DNA from: Halorubrum ezzemoulense DSM 17463
GTDB lineage: Archaea > Halobacteriota > Halobacteria > Halobacteriales > Haloferacaceae
Direction of reading: 5' to 3'
Length of the DNA: 64,000 nucleotides
NCBI RefSeq assembly: GCF_002114285.1
Contig: NZ_NEDJ01000001.1
Location: forward strand, 62,001 to 126,000
The notes beneath the pieces are model-generated. The model was not told the origin of the DNA. It saw only the letters and a program-made list of their open reading frames with translations, and made no database searches. Shown one piece after another: positions 24,331 through 32,948 of this stretch (positions are counted from its first letter, which is position 1; the number at the start of each line of letters is the position of its first letter). The translations under genes and the position numbers were made by a program.

Positions 24331-25404
24331 TCAGTACGACGCGGCGCGCTTGTCGAGGCCGGCGGCCTCGATGTCTTCGCCGTCGACGGAGGTGCGGAGG
24401 ACGTCCATCCCGTCGTCGCGGTCGATGTCGAAGTTGCGGGCGTACAGATCGTCGAGCCGCTCGTACTCGGCGTCGGAGATCGGCGGCACGTCGGCGGCGG
24501 CGCTCCACTCGGCGATGTCGGCGCCGTCGCGAAACGTCGGGGTGACGGAGGCGACCTCGTCGTGCGCGAGCAGCCAGCGGATCGCGGCCTGCGCCATCGT
24601 GCGCGCCCCCTCAACGCCGTCGGGGTCTTCGAGGAAGCGGATCGCGTCGACCTTCTCCCAGCCGGTCTCGTACCACTCCTTCGGGCGGTGCGAGCGGTGG
24701 TCGCCGTCCTCGAGGACGGTGTCGGGCGTCACCTGTTCGTTCAGCAGGCCGGAGGAGTGCGGGACGCGAGCGATGACGGAGGTGTCCGAACCGCTCTCGC
24801 GGATCGTGTCCACGAAGTGGCGACCGGGCTCCTGCTCGAACATGTTGAAGACGGTCTGGACCGCGTCGAACTCCTCGTACTCGACGGCGGCGTCGCCCTC
24901 GGCGAGCCAGCCGATCGAGGGGCCGAGCGCCCAGCCGAGCGCGCGGACGCGCCCGTCGGCCTTCCACTCGCGGAGGAGGTCGCGCACCTCGGGGGTCACC
25001 TCGTCGACGTTCGCGTTGTGGAGCTGGAGCACGTCGACGTAGTCCGTGTCGAGGCGGTCCAGCGAGGCCTCGAACGCCTCGGTGAGGTACTCACGGTTCA
25101 GCTCCTTCGGGAGCTCGCCGTGACCGGCCTGCGGGTTGTCGTAGAAGTCGTAGCCGATCTTCGTCGACAGCGTCACCTCGTCGCGGCGGCCGGCGATCGC
25201 CGTCCCGATTATCTCCTCGCTGTCGCCGTGGCCGTACACGTCGCCGGTGTCGACGTAGGTGACGCCCGCGTCGAGCGCCTCCTCGACCATCCCGACCGCC
25301 TGTTCGTCCGAGCGGTCGCCCCACCAGTCGGTGCCGACGACCCACGCGCCGAAGCCGACCTCCGAGACCTCGACGCCCGAGTTACCGAGTTCGCGGTGTT
25401 GCAT
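24331..25404 (-). CDS. Aldo/keto reductase
   Basis: A 357-residue TIM-barrel NAD(P)H-dependent oxidoreductase. The catalytic tetrad is visible: Asp in YVDTGDVYG, Tyr in the same motif, Lys in LSTKIGYD and His in VLQLHNANV. The family reduces aldehydes and ketones in the cytoplasm; substrate unknown. It begins MQHRELGNSGVEVSEVGFGAW, a standard AKR start. GACACTTATCGG lies about 25 bases upstream as a TATA box. The gene is convergent with the guide RNA, leaving 139 bases between them with nothing recognisable. Confidence 0.92.
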   Translation of the reverse strand: MQHRELGNSGVEVSEVGFGAWVVGTDWWGDRSDEQAVGMVEEALDAGVTYVDTGDVYGHGDSEEIIGTAIAGRRDEVTLSTKIGYDFYDNPQAGHGELPKELNREYLTEAFEASLDRLDTDYVDVLQLHNANVDEVTPEVRDLLREWKADGRVRALGWALGPSIGWLAEGDAAVEYEEFDAVQTVFNMFEQEPGRHFVDTIRESGSDTSVIARVPHSSGLLNEQVTPDTVLEDGDHRSHRPKEWYETGWEKVDAIRFLEDPDGVEGARTMAQAAIRWLLAHDEVASVTPTFRDGADIAEWSAAADVPPISDAEYERLDDLYARNFDIDRDDGMDVLRTSVDGEDIEAAGLDKRAASY

Positions 25405-25441
25405 GCCAACCGGTTAGTGGTCGGGACACTTATCGGGCGCG

Positions 25442-25513
25442 GTCGGTCTCGGGGCGGTGGAACGGCCGGCGATCGCTGTCGGTCTCGGGGCGGTGGAGCG
25501 GGCGGCGATCACG
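25442..25513. repeat. Two tandem copies of a 36-bp unit
   Basis: 25442-25477 and 25478-25513 are near-identical 36-base copies beginning GTCGGTCTCGGGGCGGTGGA, with four differences in the second half. They lie upstream of the AKR gene and of the small membrane-protein gene on the other strand, probably a recent slippage duplication in the intergenic region. Confidence 0.85.
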
Positions 25514-25571
25514 CTCGCTCGTCTCGGCTCGTCCCGCCGCCTATTACTTGATCCCGGCTCGTCGACCGCCC

Positions 25572-25748
25572 ATGGACGACTCCCTCCGTCGGCGGCTCGA
25601 CGCCGTGATCGCCCTGCTCGGGATCATCGCCGTCGTCGCGGTCACCGCGCTGTTGCTCTCGTTCGGCAGGGCCGCGATCGCCCCGGCGTTCGTGATCGCC
25701 TTCACGGGCGTTCTCGTCGGCATATTTGCCGCCGAGGAACTGTACTGA
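25572..25748 (+). CDS. Small two-span membrane protein, unknown function
   Basis: A 58-residue protein: short basic N-terminus (MDDSLRRRLD), then two hydrophobic segments (IALLGIIAVVAVTALLLSF and AFVIAFTGVLVGIFA) and a short end. CTATTACTTG near 25540-25547 is a possible TATA box about 28 bases from this ATG, preferred over an upstream in-frame ATG at 25548. No function can be assigned. Confidence 0.65.
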   Translation: MDDSLRRRLDAVIALLGIIAVVAVTALLLSFGRAAIAPAFVIAFTGVLVGIFAAEELY

Positions 25749-25811
25749 TCGGCTGAGGCGCCGTGGTCGCACAACCGAATCCATTTGAGTGATGGCGACG
25801 AAGGAGGGCCG

Positions 25812-26723
25812 ATGACAAAGCGACACGTGTCCCTGCCCGACGGCGCCGAGGCCGGGGTCCGAGGGTTCATCGACGAGGTGGACGAGCGGCTCTCCTCGGA
25901 CGAGGACACCTGCGAGGTCGTCCGTGACGTGCTGATCGACCTCCACGGCGACCGGGAGGCGTGGGAGGCGTGGCAGAGCGGCGAATCGGTGTCGCGCGCC
26001 GAGCGCGTGCGCCTCCAGGGGTACGACCCGTGTAACGCGACGCTGGAGTCGGAGTACTACGCCGAGAAGGACGAGGAGCGCTTCCAGCGCTCGAAGCACC
26101 TCCAGTGGCTCTGGCGCCAGTTCGACGCCACACCGATGGCCGACAACGTCGAGTTCGCGCTCCGGTTCCGGCAGATGCTCGGCAACCACCTCTTCGCCGA
26201 GTGCGGCGACGACTGTCGCTTCTTCAAGGGGATCTCCGTCACCTACGGCCACAACATCGAGGTGGGCGACAACGTCGTGATCCACGACGACGTCCACCTC
26301 GACGACCGCGGGAAGCTGACGATCGGCGACCGCGCCTCCATCTCCGACGGCGTCCACCTCTACAGCCACGATCACGACATCGTCGACCAGACCGAGGTCC
26401 GGAACTTCCACACGATCGTCGAGGATGACGCCCGCGTCACCTACGACGCGATGGTCCGGGCCGGCTGCCGCGTCGGCGAGAACAGCGTCGTGGGCGCGCG
26501 ATCCGTGGTCCAAGGCGACGTGCCCGCCCATCACGTGGTCGTCGGATCGCCCGCCCGCAGTGTCCGCGTGAAGCCGGGGTGGGAGGAGGCCGCCGAGGAG
26601 ATCGAGGACGGCCGGCTCCCCGACAACCAGGACGACCGCGAGATCGAGTACGACCTCCCGGACGACCCCGAGCAGTTCGACGAGTTTCAGCGGGACCTCC
26701 CGCCGCCGAGCCCGCCGCGCTGA
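25812..26723 (+). CDS. Hexapeptide-repeat acyltransferase (maltose O-acetyltransferase-like)
   Basis: A 303-residue protein. The C-terminal half is a left-handed beta-helix (GHNIEVGDNVVIHDDVHLDDRGKLTIGDRASISDGVHLYSHDHDI, then VGENSVVGARSVVQGDVPAHHVVVGSPARSVRVKPGW). The histidines in YSHDHD are placed like the catalytic His of LbH acetyltransferases. The first 130 residues are helical and less usual. It probably moves an acetyl or acyl group from CoA to a sugar or other acceptor. The ATG at 25812 has AGGAGGG just upstream; an upstream TTG at 25785 is less convincing. Confidence 0.87.
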   Translation: MTKRHVSLPDGAEAGVRGFIDEVDERLSSDEDTCEVVRDVLIDLHGDREAWEAWQSGESVSRAERVRLQGYDPCNATLESEYYAEKDEERFQRSKHLQWLWRQFDATPMADNVEFALRFRQMLGNHLFAECGDDCRFFKGISVTYGHNIEVGDNVVIHDDVHLDDRGKLTIGDRASISDGVHLYSHDHDIVDQTEVRNFHTIVEDDARVTYDAMVRAGCRVGENSVVGARSVVQGDVPAHHVVVGSPARSVRVKPGWEEAAEEIEDGRLPDNQDDREIEYDLPDDPEQFDEFQRDLPPPSPPR

Positions 26724-26836
26724 GGGCGCCGTGCGGCCGACGCGTCGGTGATCGGAGGCGGCTTGTTCGTGGTATGATATCTCACGCCAGTATCGTTATT
26801 GGCCAGCAGCGCGTACGCAGAGGTGGTGTCGCACAC

Positions 26837-27430
26837 ATGACAGGACAACGGATACTGATGATCGTCGGCGACTTCGGGGAGGACTACGAGATAATGGTGC
26901 CGTACCAGGCGCTCCAGGTGGTCGGCCACGAGGTCCACGCCGTCTGTCCGGACAGGGAGGGCGGCGAGACGGTCAAGACCGCGATCCACGACTTCCGCGG
27001 CGACCAGACGTACCTGGAGGAGCGCGGGCACAACTTCGAGCTCACGCACGGCTTCGACGAGGTCGACCCGGCCGACTACGACGCCTTAGTCGTTCCCGGC
27101 GGGCGCGCCCCCGAGTACCTCCGCGGCTACGACGAGGTGCTCGACGCGGTGCGGCACTTCTTCGAGGCGGACAAGCCCGTCGCGTCGATCTGTCACGGCC
27201 CGCAGATCCTCGCTGCGGCGGGCGTCCTCGACGGCTACGAGATCACGGCGTACCCCGCCGTCAGGCCGGAGGTCGAGGCCGCCGGCTGCTCGTGGGCCGA
27301 CGGCGTGACGACCGACGGCAACCTCGTCACCGGGCAGGCGTGGCCCGATCACCCCGAGTGGATCGCGCAGTTCCTCGACCTGCTCGGGACCGAGATCGAC
27401 CACGAGGCGACCGCGGCGACGGCGGACTGA
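26837..27430 (+). CDS. DJ-1/PfpI-family protein
   Basis: A 197-residue class I glutamine amidotransferase-like protein. The nucleophile elbow reads VASICHGPQILAAAGVL, with the catalytic Cys followed by His, and a conserved Glu is in DFGEDYEIMVPYQAL. Members act as deglycases, chaperones or cysteine peptidases; the exact activity here is unknown. The start MTGQRILMIVGDFGEDYE matches the family N-terminus. A T5 run (27439-27443) follows the stop, just before the next gene. Confidence 0.92.
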   Translation: MTGQRILMIVGDFGEDYEIMVPYQALQVVGHEVHAVCPDREGGETVKTAIHDFRGDQTYLEERGHNFELTHGFDEVDPADYDALVVPGGRAPEYLRGYDEVLDAVRHFFEADKPVASICHGPQILAAAGVLDGYEITAYPAVRPEVEAAGCSWADGVTTDGNLVTGQAWPDHPEWIAQFLDLLGTEIDHEATAATAD

Positions 27431-27445
27431 GCCCGCGCTTTTTCG

Positions 27446-28264
27446 ATGCCGGGCCCTCGCGCCCTCGCGGTCAACGTCGCCGCCAACACGAACGAACCCG
27501 GGTTCCGGGGGTCCGTCTACCCCGACGGCTCCTTCGCGTACGTCCCGATCCCCGAGTCGGCGGCGACGCTGCCGCGCGGGCGCGCCCCGGTCGACGAGCC
27601 GGTCCCGACCTACGGCGACCTCGACCTCCCGTTCGCCGTCCCGGAGGCCCTGCGCGAGGTGCCCGTCCACGCCGACCCCGAGTTCCCGGGCGTTCACGGC
27701 CGCGAGCGCGCGACGTACGGCGACCCGCACGGGGTGAAGGCCGGGCGGATCGCGACCCTCGAACCCGGCGACCGGCTCCTGTTCTACGCGACGCTGTCGC
27801 TGCGGCCGCGCGACTGGGCCGGACCGGGCGACGAGCGCCCCGGCGACGCGGGCGCGGACGACCGCGGCGGCGCGTGGCTCCGAGAGCACGGCGTCGCCGT
27901 CGACGACGACCTCGCCCCCGACTGGGGCGCGTACCTCTTCGCGGGGATCCGGATCGAGCGCGTACTCTCGCCGGCCGAGGGCGACGGTGTCGTCGACCGC
28001 GCCGCCGCCGCCGCCGCGGCGCCGACCAACGCGCACCTGAAGCGGGACCCGTTCGACGCCCGCGTCGTCGCGGTCGGCGACCCGGACGCGTCCGGCCGCT
28101 TCGACCGGGTCGTTCCGCTGAGTGCGCCCGACGCAGGGGTGGAAGCGAACCCGATCGTCACCGACCTGTCGAGCGACTCCGGGAAGGGGCCCTGGTGGCG
28201 CCGCCCGATGGGCTTCGACGCGGCGGCGACCGCGGAGCTGCTGGCGCAGATCGACCGGGTGTGA
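27446..28264 (+). CDS. Nmad3-like (nucleotide-modification-associated domain) protein, tentative
   Basis: A 272-residue protein opening NVAANTNEPGFRGSVYPDGSFAYVPIPES, which resembles the start of Nmad3 domains (PDG followed by a PIP element). A later TLEPGDRLLFYATL and a long mid-region with HGVKAGRI keep the resemblance. Nmad proteins are predicted to take part in nucleotide base modification, but this is not proven. It contains low-complexity Asp/Gly/Ala stretches around residues 130-150 and 185-195. It begins 15 bases after the DJ-1 stop, so the two may be cotranscribed. Confidence 0.5.
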   Translation: MPGPRALAVNVAANTNEPGFRGSVYPDGSFAYVPIPESAATLPRGRAPVDEPVPTYGDLDLPFAVPEALREVPVHADPEFPGVHGRERATYGDPHGVKAGRIATLEPGDRLLFYATLSLRPRDWAGPGDERPGDAGADDRGGAWLREHGVAVDDDLAPDWGAYLFAGIRIERVLSPAEGDGVVDRAAAAAAAPTNAHLKRDPFDARVVAVGDPDASGRFDRVVPLSAPDAGVEANPIVTDLSSDSGKGPWWRRPMGFDAAATAELLAQIDRV

Positions 28265-28325
28265 GGGGCGACCGACGCGGCGCGAGGGGGCGGCGCGACG
28301 GGACGCCGCGTCCGCCGCCACCGCG

Positions 28326-28333
28326 ATTTATGA
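28326..28333 (+). promoter_or_regulatory. TATA box of the DoxX-like gene
   Basis: ATTTATGA is centred about 28 bases before the ATG at 28357, in line with a leaderless transcript. Confidence 0.55.
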
Positions 28334-28356
28334 GGCGCGGCCGCGTTGTGTGCGGT

Positions 28357-28770
28357 ATGAGCGACGACGAAACACCAGACGCGAGCGACGAGGCGACCGG
28401 CCGCGGCGCGCCGTCGCGGCTCGGGCGCGTCCTCCTAGGCGCCGGCCTCGCCGCGCAGGCCTCGGAGGACTTCCGCGACATGGACGACACGATCGAGTAC
28501 GCCGAGTCGGCGGGCGTTCCGATGCCGGACGTGGCCGCGCCGTTCGCCTCCGGCATGATGATCGTCGCCGGCGTCGGCATCGCGCTCTGGCGGCTCCCGC
28601 GGGTCGCGACCGGCGCGGCGGTCGCGTTCCTGACCGTCGTCACCGCGACGATGCACGACTTCTGGAACGCCGACGAGGACGACAAGGGCGGCGAGCGGCT
28701 CGCCTTCTTCGGCAACCTCGCGATGCTCGGCGGGGCGCTGGTGTTCCTGCGCGAGGCGTACAAGGACTGA
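28357..28770 (+). CDS. DoxX-family membrane protein
   Basis: A 137-residue protein with a polar 22-residue N-terminus and about four hydrophobic segments. The pattern RVLLGAGLAAQASEDFRDMDDTIEYAESAGVPMP, then ASGMMIVAGVGIALW and MHDFWN, is that of small DoxX/quinol-oxidase-subunit-like proteins. It may associate with membrane redox enzymes; the actual role is unknown. It is convergent with the CNNM gene, 18 bases away. Confidence 0.8.
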   Translation: MSDDETPDASDEATGRGAPSRLGRVLLGAGLAAQASEDFRDMDDTIEYAESAGVPMPDVAAPFASGMMIVAGVGIALWRLPRVATGAAVAFLTVVTATMHDFWNADEDDKGGERLAFFGNLAMLGGALVFLREAYKD

Positions 28771-28788
28771 CCGGAGTCGTGTCGCGCG

Positions 28789-29865
28789 CTACAGTTCGCC
28801 GGCGTCCAGCGGGTCCTCCAGCTGGCCCATCACCGCCTCCATGGCGTCGGTCGCGGTGAGCAGGCCGACGACCTCGCCGTCAGCGACGACCAGGGCGAGC
28901 TCCTGCGACTCCGCCTGGAACCGGTCGTAGGCGTCGCTGACGCTCGCGTCGGGGGAGACCGTCAGCGGGGGGGCCGCGACGTCCGCGAACGTCAGGTCGC
29001 CGTCGCGGAGCGCGTCGAAGCGGCTCACGATCGAGGGGGCGTACACGATCCCCTCGAAGTCGCCCCGGTCCTCGCCCACGAGCGGGAAGCGCGTGTGCGG
29101 GGTGTCCCGGATCCGGTCGAGGTTCTCGTCGACCGACGCCGTCGTGGTCAGCGAGACGATCTCGTCGGGCCGCGTCATCACGTCCGCGACGGTGACCCGA
29201 TCCACGTCGAGCGCGTTGAGAATCTCCTCGCGCCGTTCCTTCGGTAGCTCGATGTCTTCCATCATCGAGCCGAGGCGGGTGCGGAGCTGCGCGCGCGTCT
29301 CCAGCACCTCCCCTTCGGCCTCGGTCCACGACCCGGTCATCTCGACGCCGAAGAGCCCCAGCGTCGCCTTCGCGACCCAGTCGCCGAACTTGATCAGCGG
29401 CGAGATGCTCCAGGCGAACCAGTACAGCGGCCGAGCGCCGTAGTTCGCGACCTGCTTCGAGCGCTCGACGCCGAGATACGTCGGCGTCTGCTCGCCGTGA
29501 GTCAGGTGGACCATGTTGATGAGGAAAAAACCCAACAGCGAGCCCGCGCCGGCCGACGCGAGCGCGGTGTTCTCGAATATCGGCGCGAAGATCGCCGCAA
29601 GCCCCGGCTCGGCGACAATACCGAGCGCGATGCTCGTGCCGGAGATCCACACCTGGCAGGTGGTGAGGTAGAACTCCAGGTCGTCCGTCATCTCCCAGGC
29701 GCGCCGCAGTCCGGGGGTGTCCATCTCCGACTCCGGGTACTGCCGGAGGCGCGTCAGGCCGAACTCGACCGCCACGAAGTACGCGTTGATCAGGATGAGG
29801 AGGACGCCCGCGGCCACGCGGAGCGCGACCTCGGTCGGGGGCATCGTCGTCGCGAGCGGGATCAT
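28789..29865 (-). CDS. CNNM-domain and CBS-pair membrane protein (hemolysin C/CorC-like)
   Basis: A 358-residue protein. Residues 1-195 form a CNNM (DUF21) domain with three or four spans and the conserved FVAVEFGLTRLR start and MVHLTHGEQTPTYLGVERSKQVA segment. Residues 215-350 form a CBS pair (VTVADVMTRPDEIVSLTT ... LVGEDRGDFEGIVYAPSIV ... ELALVVADGEVVGLLTATDAME). Relatives carry magnesium or other divalent cations, with CBS domains sensing nucleotides. The C-terminal CorC_HlyC domain found in many bacterial members is missing or very short. Confidence 0.88.
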   Translation of the reverse strand: MIPLATTMPPTEVALRVAAGVLLILINAYFVAVEFGLTRLRQYPESEMDTPGLRRAWEMTDDLEFYLTTCQVWISGTSIALGIVAEPGLAAIFAPIFENTALASAGAGSLLGFFLINMVHLTHGEQTPTYLGVERSKQVANYGARPLYWFAWSISPLIKFGDWVAKATLGLFGVEMTGSWTEAEGEVLETRAQLRTRLGSMMEDIELPKERREEILNALDVDRVTVADVMTRPDEIVSLTTTASVDENLDRIRDTPHTRFPLVGEDRGDFEGIVYAPSIVSRFDALRDGDLTFADVAAPPLTVSPDASVSDAYDRFQAESQELALVVADGEVVGLLTATDAMEAVMGQLEDPLDAGEL

Positions 29866-29919
29866 CGTCTCCCGTTCCCCGTGCGACCCTGAAAAGGGTT
29901 CAGGCCGCGACCGACGCGC

Positions 29920-31242
29920 CTACTCGTAGTCCTCGTACGTCGGGAGCCCCTCCTCGGGCGGGAACTCCTCGACAGGCACCGTCGTCTCGTCGCCGCTTTC
30001 CATGTCCTTCACCGTGTACTCGCCGTTCTCGAGGTCGCGCTCACCGACGACCACGACCGTCTCGGCGTTGATCGAGTCGGCGTAGCCCAACTGCGCGCCG
30101 AACGAGCGGTCGGAGACGTCCTGTTCGACCACCACGTCGTCGCCGAGCGCGCGGAGGTCGCTCGCGAGCGCGGCCGCCTCGCCCCGCGTGTCGCCCACGC
30201 CGAGCACGTAGTAGTCGGTCGAGAGCTCCTCGTCCGGCCAGACCCCGGCGCGCTGGCAGAGCAGCTTGAGAGTGGCGTGGCCGGGGGCGACCCCGACCGC
30301 GGGGGTGGGCTGGCCGCCGAAGCTCTCGATGAGGTCGTCGTAGCGCCCGCCGCCGAAGACGGAGCGGGACACCTCGCCGGTGGAGTCGAAGCACTCGAAG
30401 ACGACCCCGGTGTAGTAGTCGAGCCCGCGGGCGGTCGTCAGGGACACGTCGCAGAACTCGCCCGCACCGAAGTCGGCGGCGGCGGCGAGGACGTTCCGGA
30501 GGTTCTCGACCGCGGCCTCGACCGACTCGTCGCCCGCCTCGGCGACCGCGTCGAGGTCGTCGACGGTCTCCACCCCCGCGATGAGGTCGTCGAAGTCGCG
30601 CGCGGTGTCGCGGGCGAGGCCCGCGTCGGAGAGCAGTCCGACGTACTCGGCGTCGTCGACCTTCGCGCGCTTGTCGACCGCGCGGATCGCGGCAGCGGTG
30701 TCGACCGCGTCGGGGTCGGCGGCGAGCGACCGGACGAGGCCGCCGAGGATGTCGCGGTGCGAGACGCGGAACTCGAAGTCGTCGCCGGTGAGTCCGAGGT
30801 CGGTCAGGGCGTCGGCGGCGGTCGCGAGCACCTCGGCGTCGGCCTCGGGCGCCGACGAGCCGAACACGTCGATGTTCGTCTGGTAGAACTCGCGGAACCG
30901 GCCCTGCTGGACCTGCTCGTAGCGCCAGAACGGGCGGGTGGAGACCCACTTGATCGGCTTCGACAGCTCCTGGCCCTTCTCGACGACCATCCGCGCGACC
31001 GTCGGCGTGAGCTCCGGCGTCATCGAGACGCCGCGGCCGCCCTTGTCGTCGAAGGCGTACAGCTCCTCGACGATCTCCTCGCCGGATTTGTCCACGTACA
31101 TCTCCGTCCGCTCTAGCGCGGGCGTCGCGATCTCGCGGAAGCCGTGGCGGGCCGCCGCGTCCTCGATCGCGTCGGTCACCTCGCGGCGGGCGGACTGCTC
31201 GCCGGGGTAGAAGTCGCGGAAGCCTTTGAGGCCGTCGTACAT
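29920..31242 (-). CDS. hisS: Histidyl-tRNA synthetase
   Basis: A 440-residue class II aminoacyl-tRNA synthetase, full length. Motif 1 region: ATPALERTEMYVDKSGEE; motif 2: KWVSTRPFWRYEQVQQGRFREFYQ; HisA signature: ARGLDYYTGVVFE; motif 3: FGGGRYDDLIESFGGQPTPAVGVAPGHA; the C-terminal anticodon-binding domain starts near DYYVLGVGDTRGEA. It charges tRNA-His in the cytoplasm. Start ATG at 31242 (MYDGLKGFRDFYPGEQ) matches other archaeal HisRS. The neighbours downstream on the same strand are unrelated. Confidence 0.97.
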   Translation of the reverse strand: MYDGLKGFRDFYPGEQSARREVTDAIEDAAARHGFREIATPALERTEMYVDKSGEEIVEELYAFDDKGGRGVSMTPELTPTVARMVVEKGQELSKPIKWVSTRPFWRYEQVQQGRFREFYQTNIDVFGSSAPEADAEVLATAADALTDLGLTGDDFEFRVSHRDILGGLVRSLAADPDAVDTAAAIRAVDKRAKVDDAEYVGLLSDAGLARDTARDFDDLIAGVETVDDLDAVAEAGDESVEAAVENLRNVLAAAADFGAGEFCDVSLTTARGLDYYTGVVFECFDSTGEVSRSVFGGGRYDDLIESFGGQPTPAVGVAPGHATLKLLCQRAGVWPDEELSTDYYVLGVGDTRGEAAALASDLRALGDDVVVEQDVSDRSFGAQLGYADSINAETVVVVGERDLENGEYTVKDMESGDETTVPVEEFPPEEGLPTYEDYE

Positions 31243-31345
31243 GGACGCCGGTTCGGCGAGCGCCCGCTTGAAAGCATCCCTTCGGGGCGGGACAGCCGGG
31301 ATCGGCGCGCGGTCGCGGCCGAGGGGCGGCGGCTCCGCGGGCCGT

Positions 31346-31801
31346 CTACTCGCGCTGGTACTCCTTCTGGAATCCGCGGAACTCGGTCCGGTGGGCCTCC
31401 TCGTCCGAGAGCAGCGTCACGGCGAGGTCCTCGGTCACCGGGTCGTCCGCCGCCTCCGCGGCGTCGATCAGGTCGCGGTACGTCGCGATCGCGTCCTCCT
31501 CGGCGTCGAGCACGCCGTTGATGACGGCCAACACGTCCGTCGAGTCCTCGGGCGGCTGGAGCGACTCCTGCCCGGCGGGGAACTCGGCGGAGCCGGGCGG
31601 CCGCGCGTCGAGCTGTTTGAGCCGCTGCCCGAGCTGTTCGGCGTGGCCGAGCTCCTCCTGGACGTCCTGTTTGAGGCTCTCTTTGATCTCCTCGGCCCGG
31701 ACGCCGTCGAGGACGATCGCGTTCGTCTGGTAGTTCATCACGGTCTCGATCTCGTCGGCGTACGCCGTCTTGAGCAGGTCGACGACTCGGTCGGATGACA
31801 T
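31346..31801 (-). CDS. Ferritin-like/rubrerythrin-type di-iron protein
   Basis: A 151-residue four-helix-bundle protein. Helix motifs DEIETVMNYQTN, QDVQEELGHAEQLGQRL, AEEDAIATYRDLID and LLSDEEAHRTEFRGF give the Glu/His pattern of a di-iron ferritin-like site. No rubredoxin domain is attached. It could store iron or detoxify peroxide. The ATG at 31801 is the natural start of the first helix. It lies 58 bases downstream of the PP-loop gene on the same strand. Confidence 0.87.
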   Translation of the reverse strand: MSSDRVVDLLKTAYADEIETVMNYQTNAIVLDGVRAEEIKESLKQDVQEELGHAEQLGQRLKQLDARPPGSAEFPAGQESLQPPEDSTDVLAVINGVLDAEEDAIATYRDLIDAAEAADDPVTEDLAVTLLSDEEAHRTEFRGFQKEYQRE

Positions 31802-31859
31802 GCCCGACGCTACGACCGCGGGGTCGAAAGGAGTTCCGGCGCTTCCGGGTCTGCGGGAG

Positions 31860-32453
31860 TCAGTCGGTCCGGCCGTGGACGTACGTCTGGTCGTGGTCCG
31901 GGAACACCTCTCCCACCGTGCCCTCGCCGTACTCGTCGGCGATGAGCGTCCGGAGCTCGTCCTCGTAGTCGGCCTTGGGGACCTCCTCGCTGGGTCCCTG
32001 CTGGACGTCGAAGGTCGCCCCGACGAGCTGGTCGACGGCGTGGCGGCCGAACCCGGAGAGCGGGGAGATGTAGTCGATCCCGCTTCGATCCTCGAGGCTC
32101 TGCGCCTGCGCCCGCGACACCGTGGGGACGCGGTCGTCGCGGCGGGTGCCGTCCGCGATGGCGTCGACGTCGAGCGCGGCGATGGTCTCGAGGGCGTGCT
32201 CGTGGACGCGCTGGATCCCGTTCCGGGGGTAGCCGTCCGCGACCATCGTCTCGGCGGCGCGCTCGGCCACTTCGCGGTCGAGGTCGGCCCGCTCGAACGG
32301 GAACCCGAGTTCGCCGGCCGCCCGCTCGGCGTGCTCCCAGTCGTCCGTGAGCCCGAAGCTCCCGGTGACACAGCGGACATCGTAGAACCGGTCGAGCAGG
32401 TGGGCGGCCAGCGAGGAGTCTTTCCCCCCGCTGTACAGCAGCGCGAGCTCCAT
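31860..32453 (-). CDS. PP-loop ATPase (COG2117-like, putative RNA-modification enzyme)
   Basis: A 197-residue PP-loop protein: SGGKDSS at residues 8-14 is the ATP-pyrophosphatase motif. A later IADGTRRDDRVPTVSRAQAQSLEDRSG and ISPLSGFGRHAVDQLV are typical of the archaeal COG2117 group, predicted to work on tRNA or a related substrate through adenylation. No cysteine catalytic pair is visible, so it may not be a thiolase. The start codon abuts the stop of the PDCD5-like gene (zero bases), so they form an operon. Confidence 0.82.
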   Translation of the reverse strand: MELALLYSGGKDSSLAAHLLDRFYDVRCVTGSFGLTDDWEHAERAAGELGFPFERADLDREVAERAAETMVADGYPRNGIQRVHEHALETIAALDVDAIADGTRRDDRVPTVSRAQAQSLEDRSGIDYISPLSGFGRHAVDQLVGATFDVQQGPSEEVPKADYEDELRTLIADEYGEGTVGEVFPDHDQTYVHGRTD

Positions 32454-32807
32454 CTACCGGCGGCGGATGTCGAAGCTCTTCTGTTCGGGCTGGAGCTCTT
32501 TGAGCAGGTCGCGCATCTGGTCCTCGTCGATCTGTCCCTGAATGCGTCCGCTCTGCGCCAGCGCGGCGACCTGTTTCTTCACCTTCTCGCCGAACTGCGG
32601 CTTCGACATCTCGACCGCGTTGAGGCGCTGGCGGGCTCCGTCGGTGAGGTACTGTTTCAGCACCGCCTCCTGCTGGGCCTCGGCGCGCTCTTGGGCCTGC
32701 TGTTGGGCCTCCGCGGCGTCGCCCTCGCCGCCCTGTCGCTCGCGAAGCTCCTCCATCTTCTGTTCGCGCAGTTCTTCGAGCCGCTCGTCGTCTGGGTTAC
32801 CGCTCAT
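32454..32807 (-). CDS. PDCD5-like DNA/RNA-binding protein
   Basis: A 117-residue helical protein of the archaeal PDCD5 (TFAR19) family: a long Gln/Glu-rich N-terminal helix (residues 8-55), then [40 protein letters not shown] and the C-terminal basic FDIRRR. Family members bind nucleic acid. The start [11 protein letters not shown] at 32807 is preferred to an upstream GTG at 32840. TGGTTTTTCGC on the minus strand lies about 26 bases upstream as a TATA box. First gene of the pair with the PP-loop ATPase. Confidence 0.9.
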   Translation of the reverse strand: MSGNPDDERLEELREQKMEELRERQGGEGDAAEAQQQAQERAEAQQEAVLKQYLTDGARQRLNAVEMSKPQFGEKVKKQVAALAQSGRIQGQIDEDQMRDLLKELQPEQKSFDIRRR

Positions 32808-32917
32808 ACGCACCCGTTCTCGGTCCGTGCGAAAAACCATTTCGGAGGTCGCGACCCGCGCGGAACGGCCGGAGCCGCCCGCAGAACCGTCGACGCCGAC
32901 GGGGACGGTCCGCGTCG

Positions 32918-32925
32918 TTTAAACG
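32918..32925 (+). promoter_or_regulatory. TATA box of the NMD3 gene
   Basis: GTTTAAAC, in CGTTTAAACG, is centred about 27 bases before the ATG at 32949, consistent with a leaderless transcript. Confidence 0.6.
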
Positions 32926-32948
32926 GGCCCTCGGCGTAGCCGCGGGTA

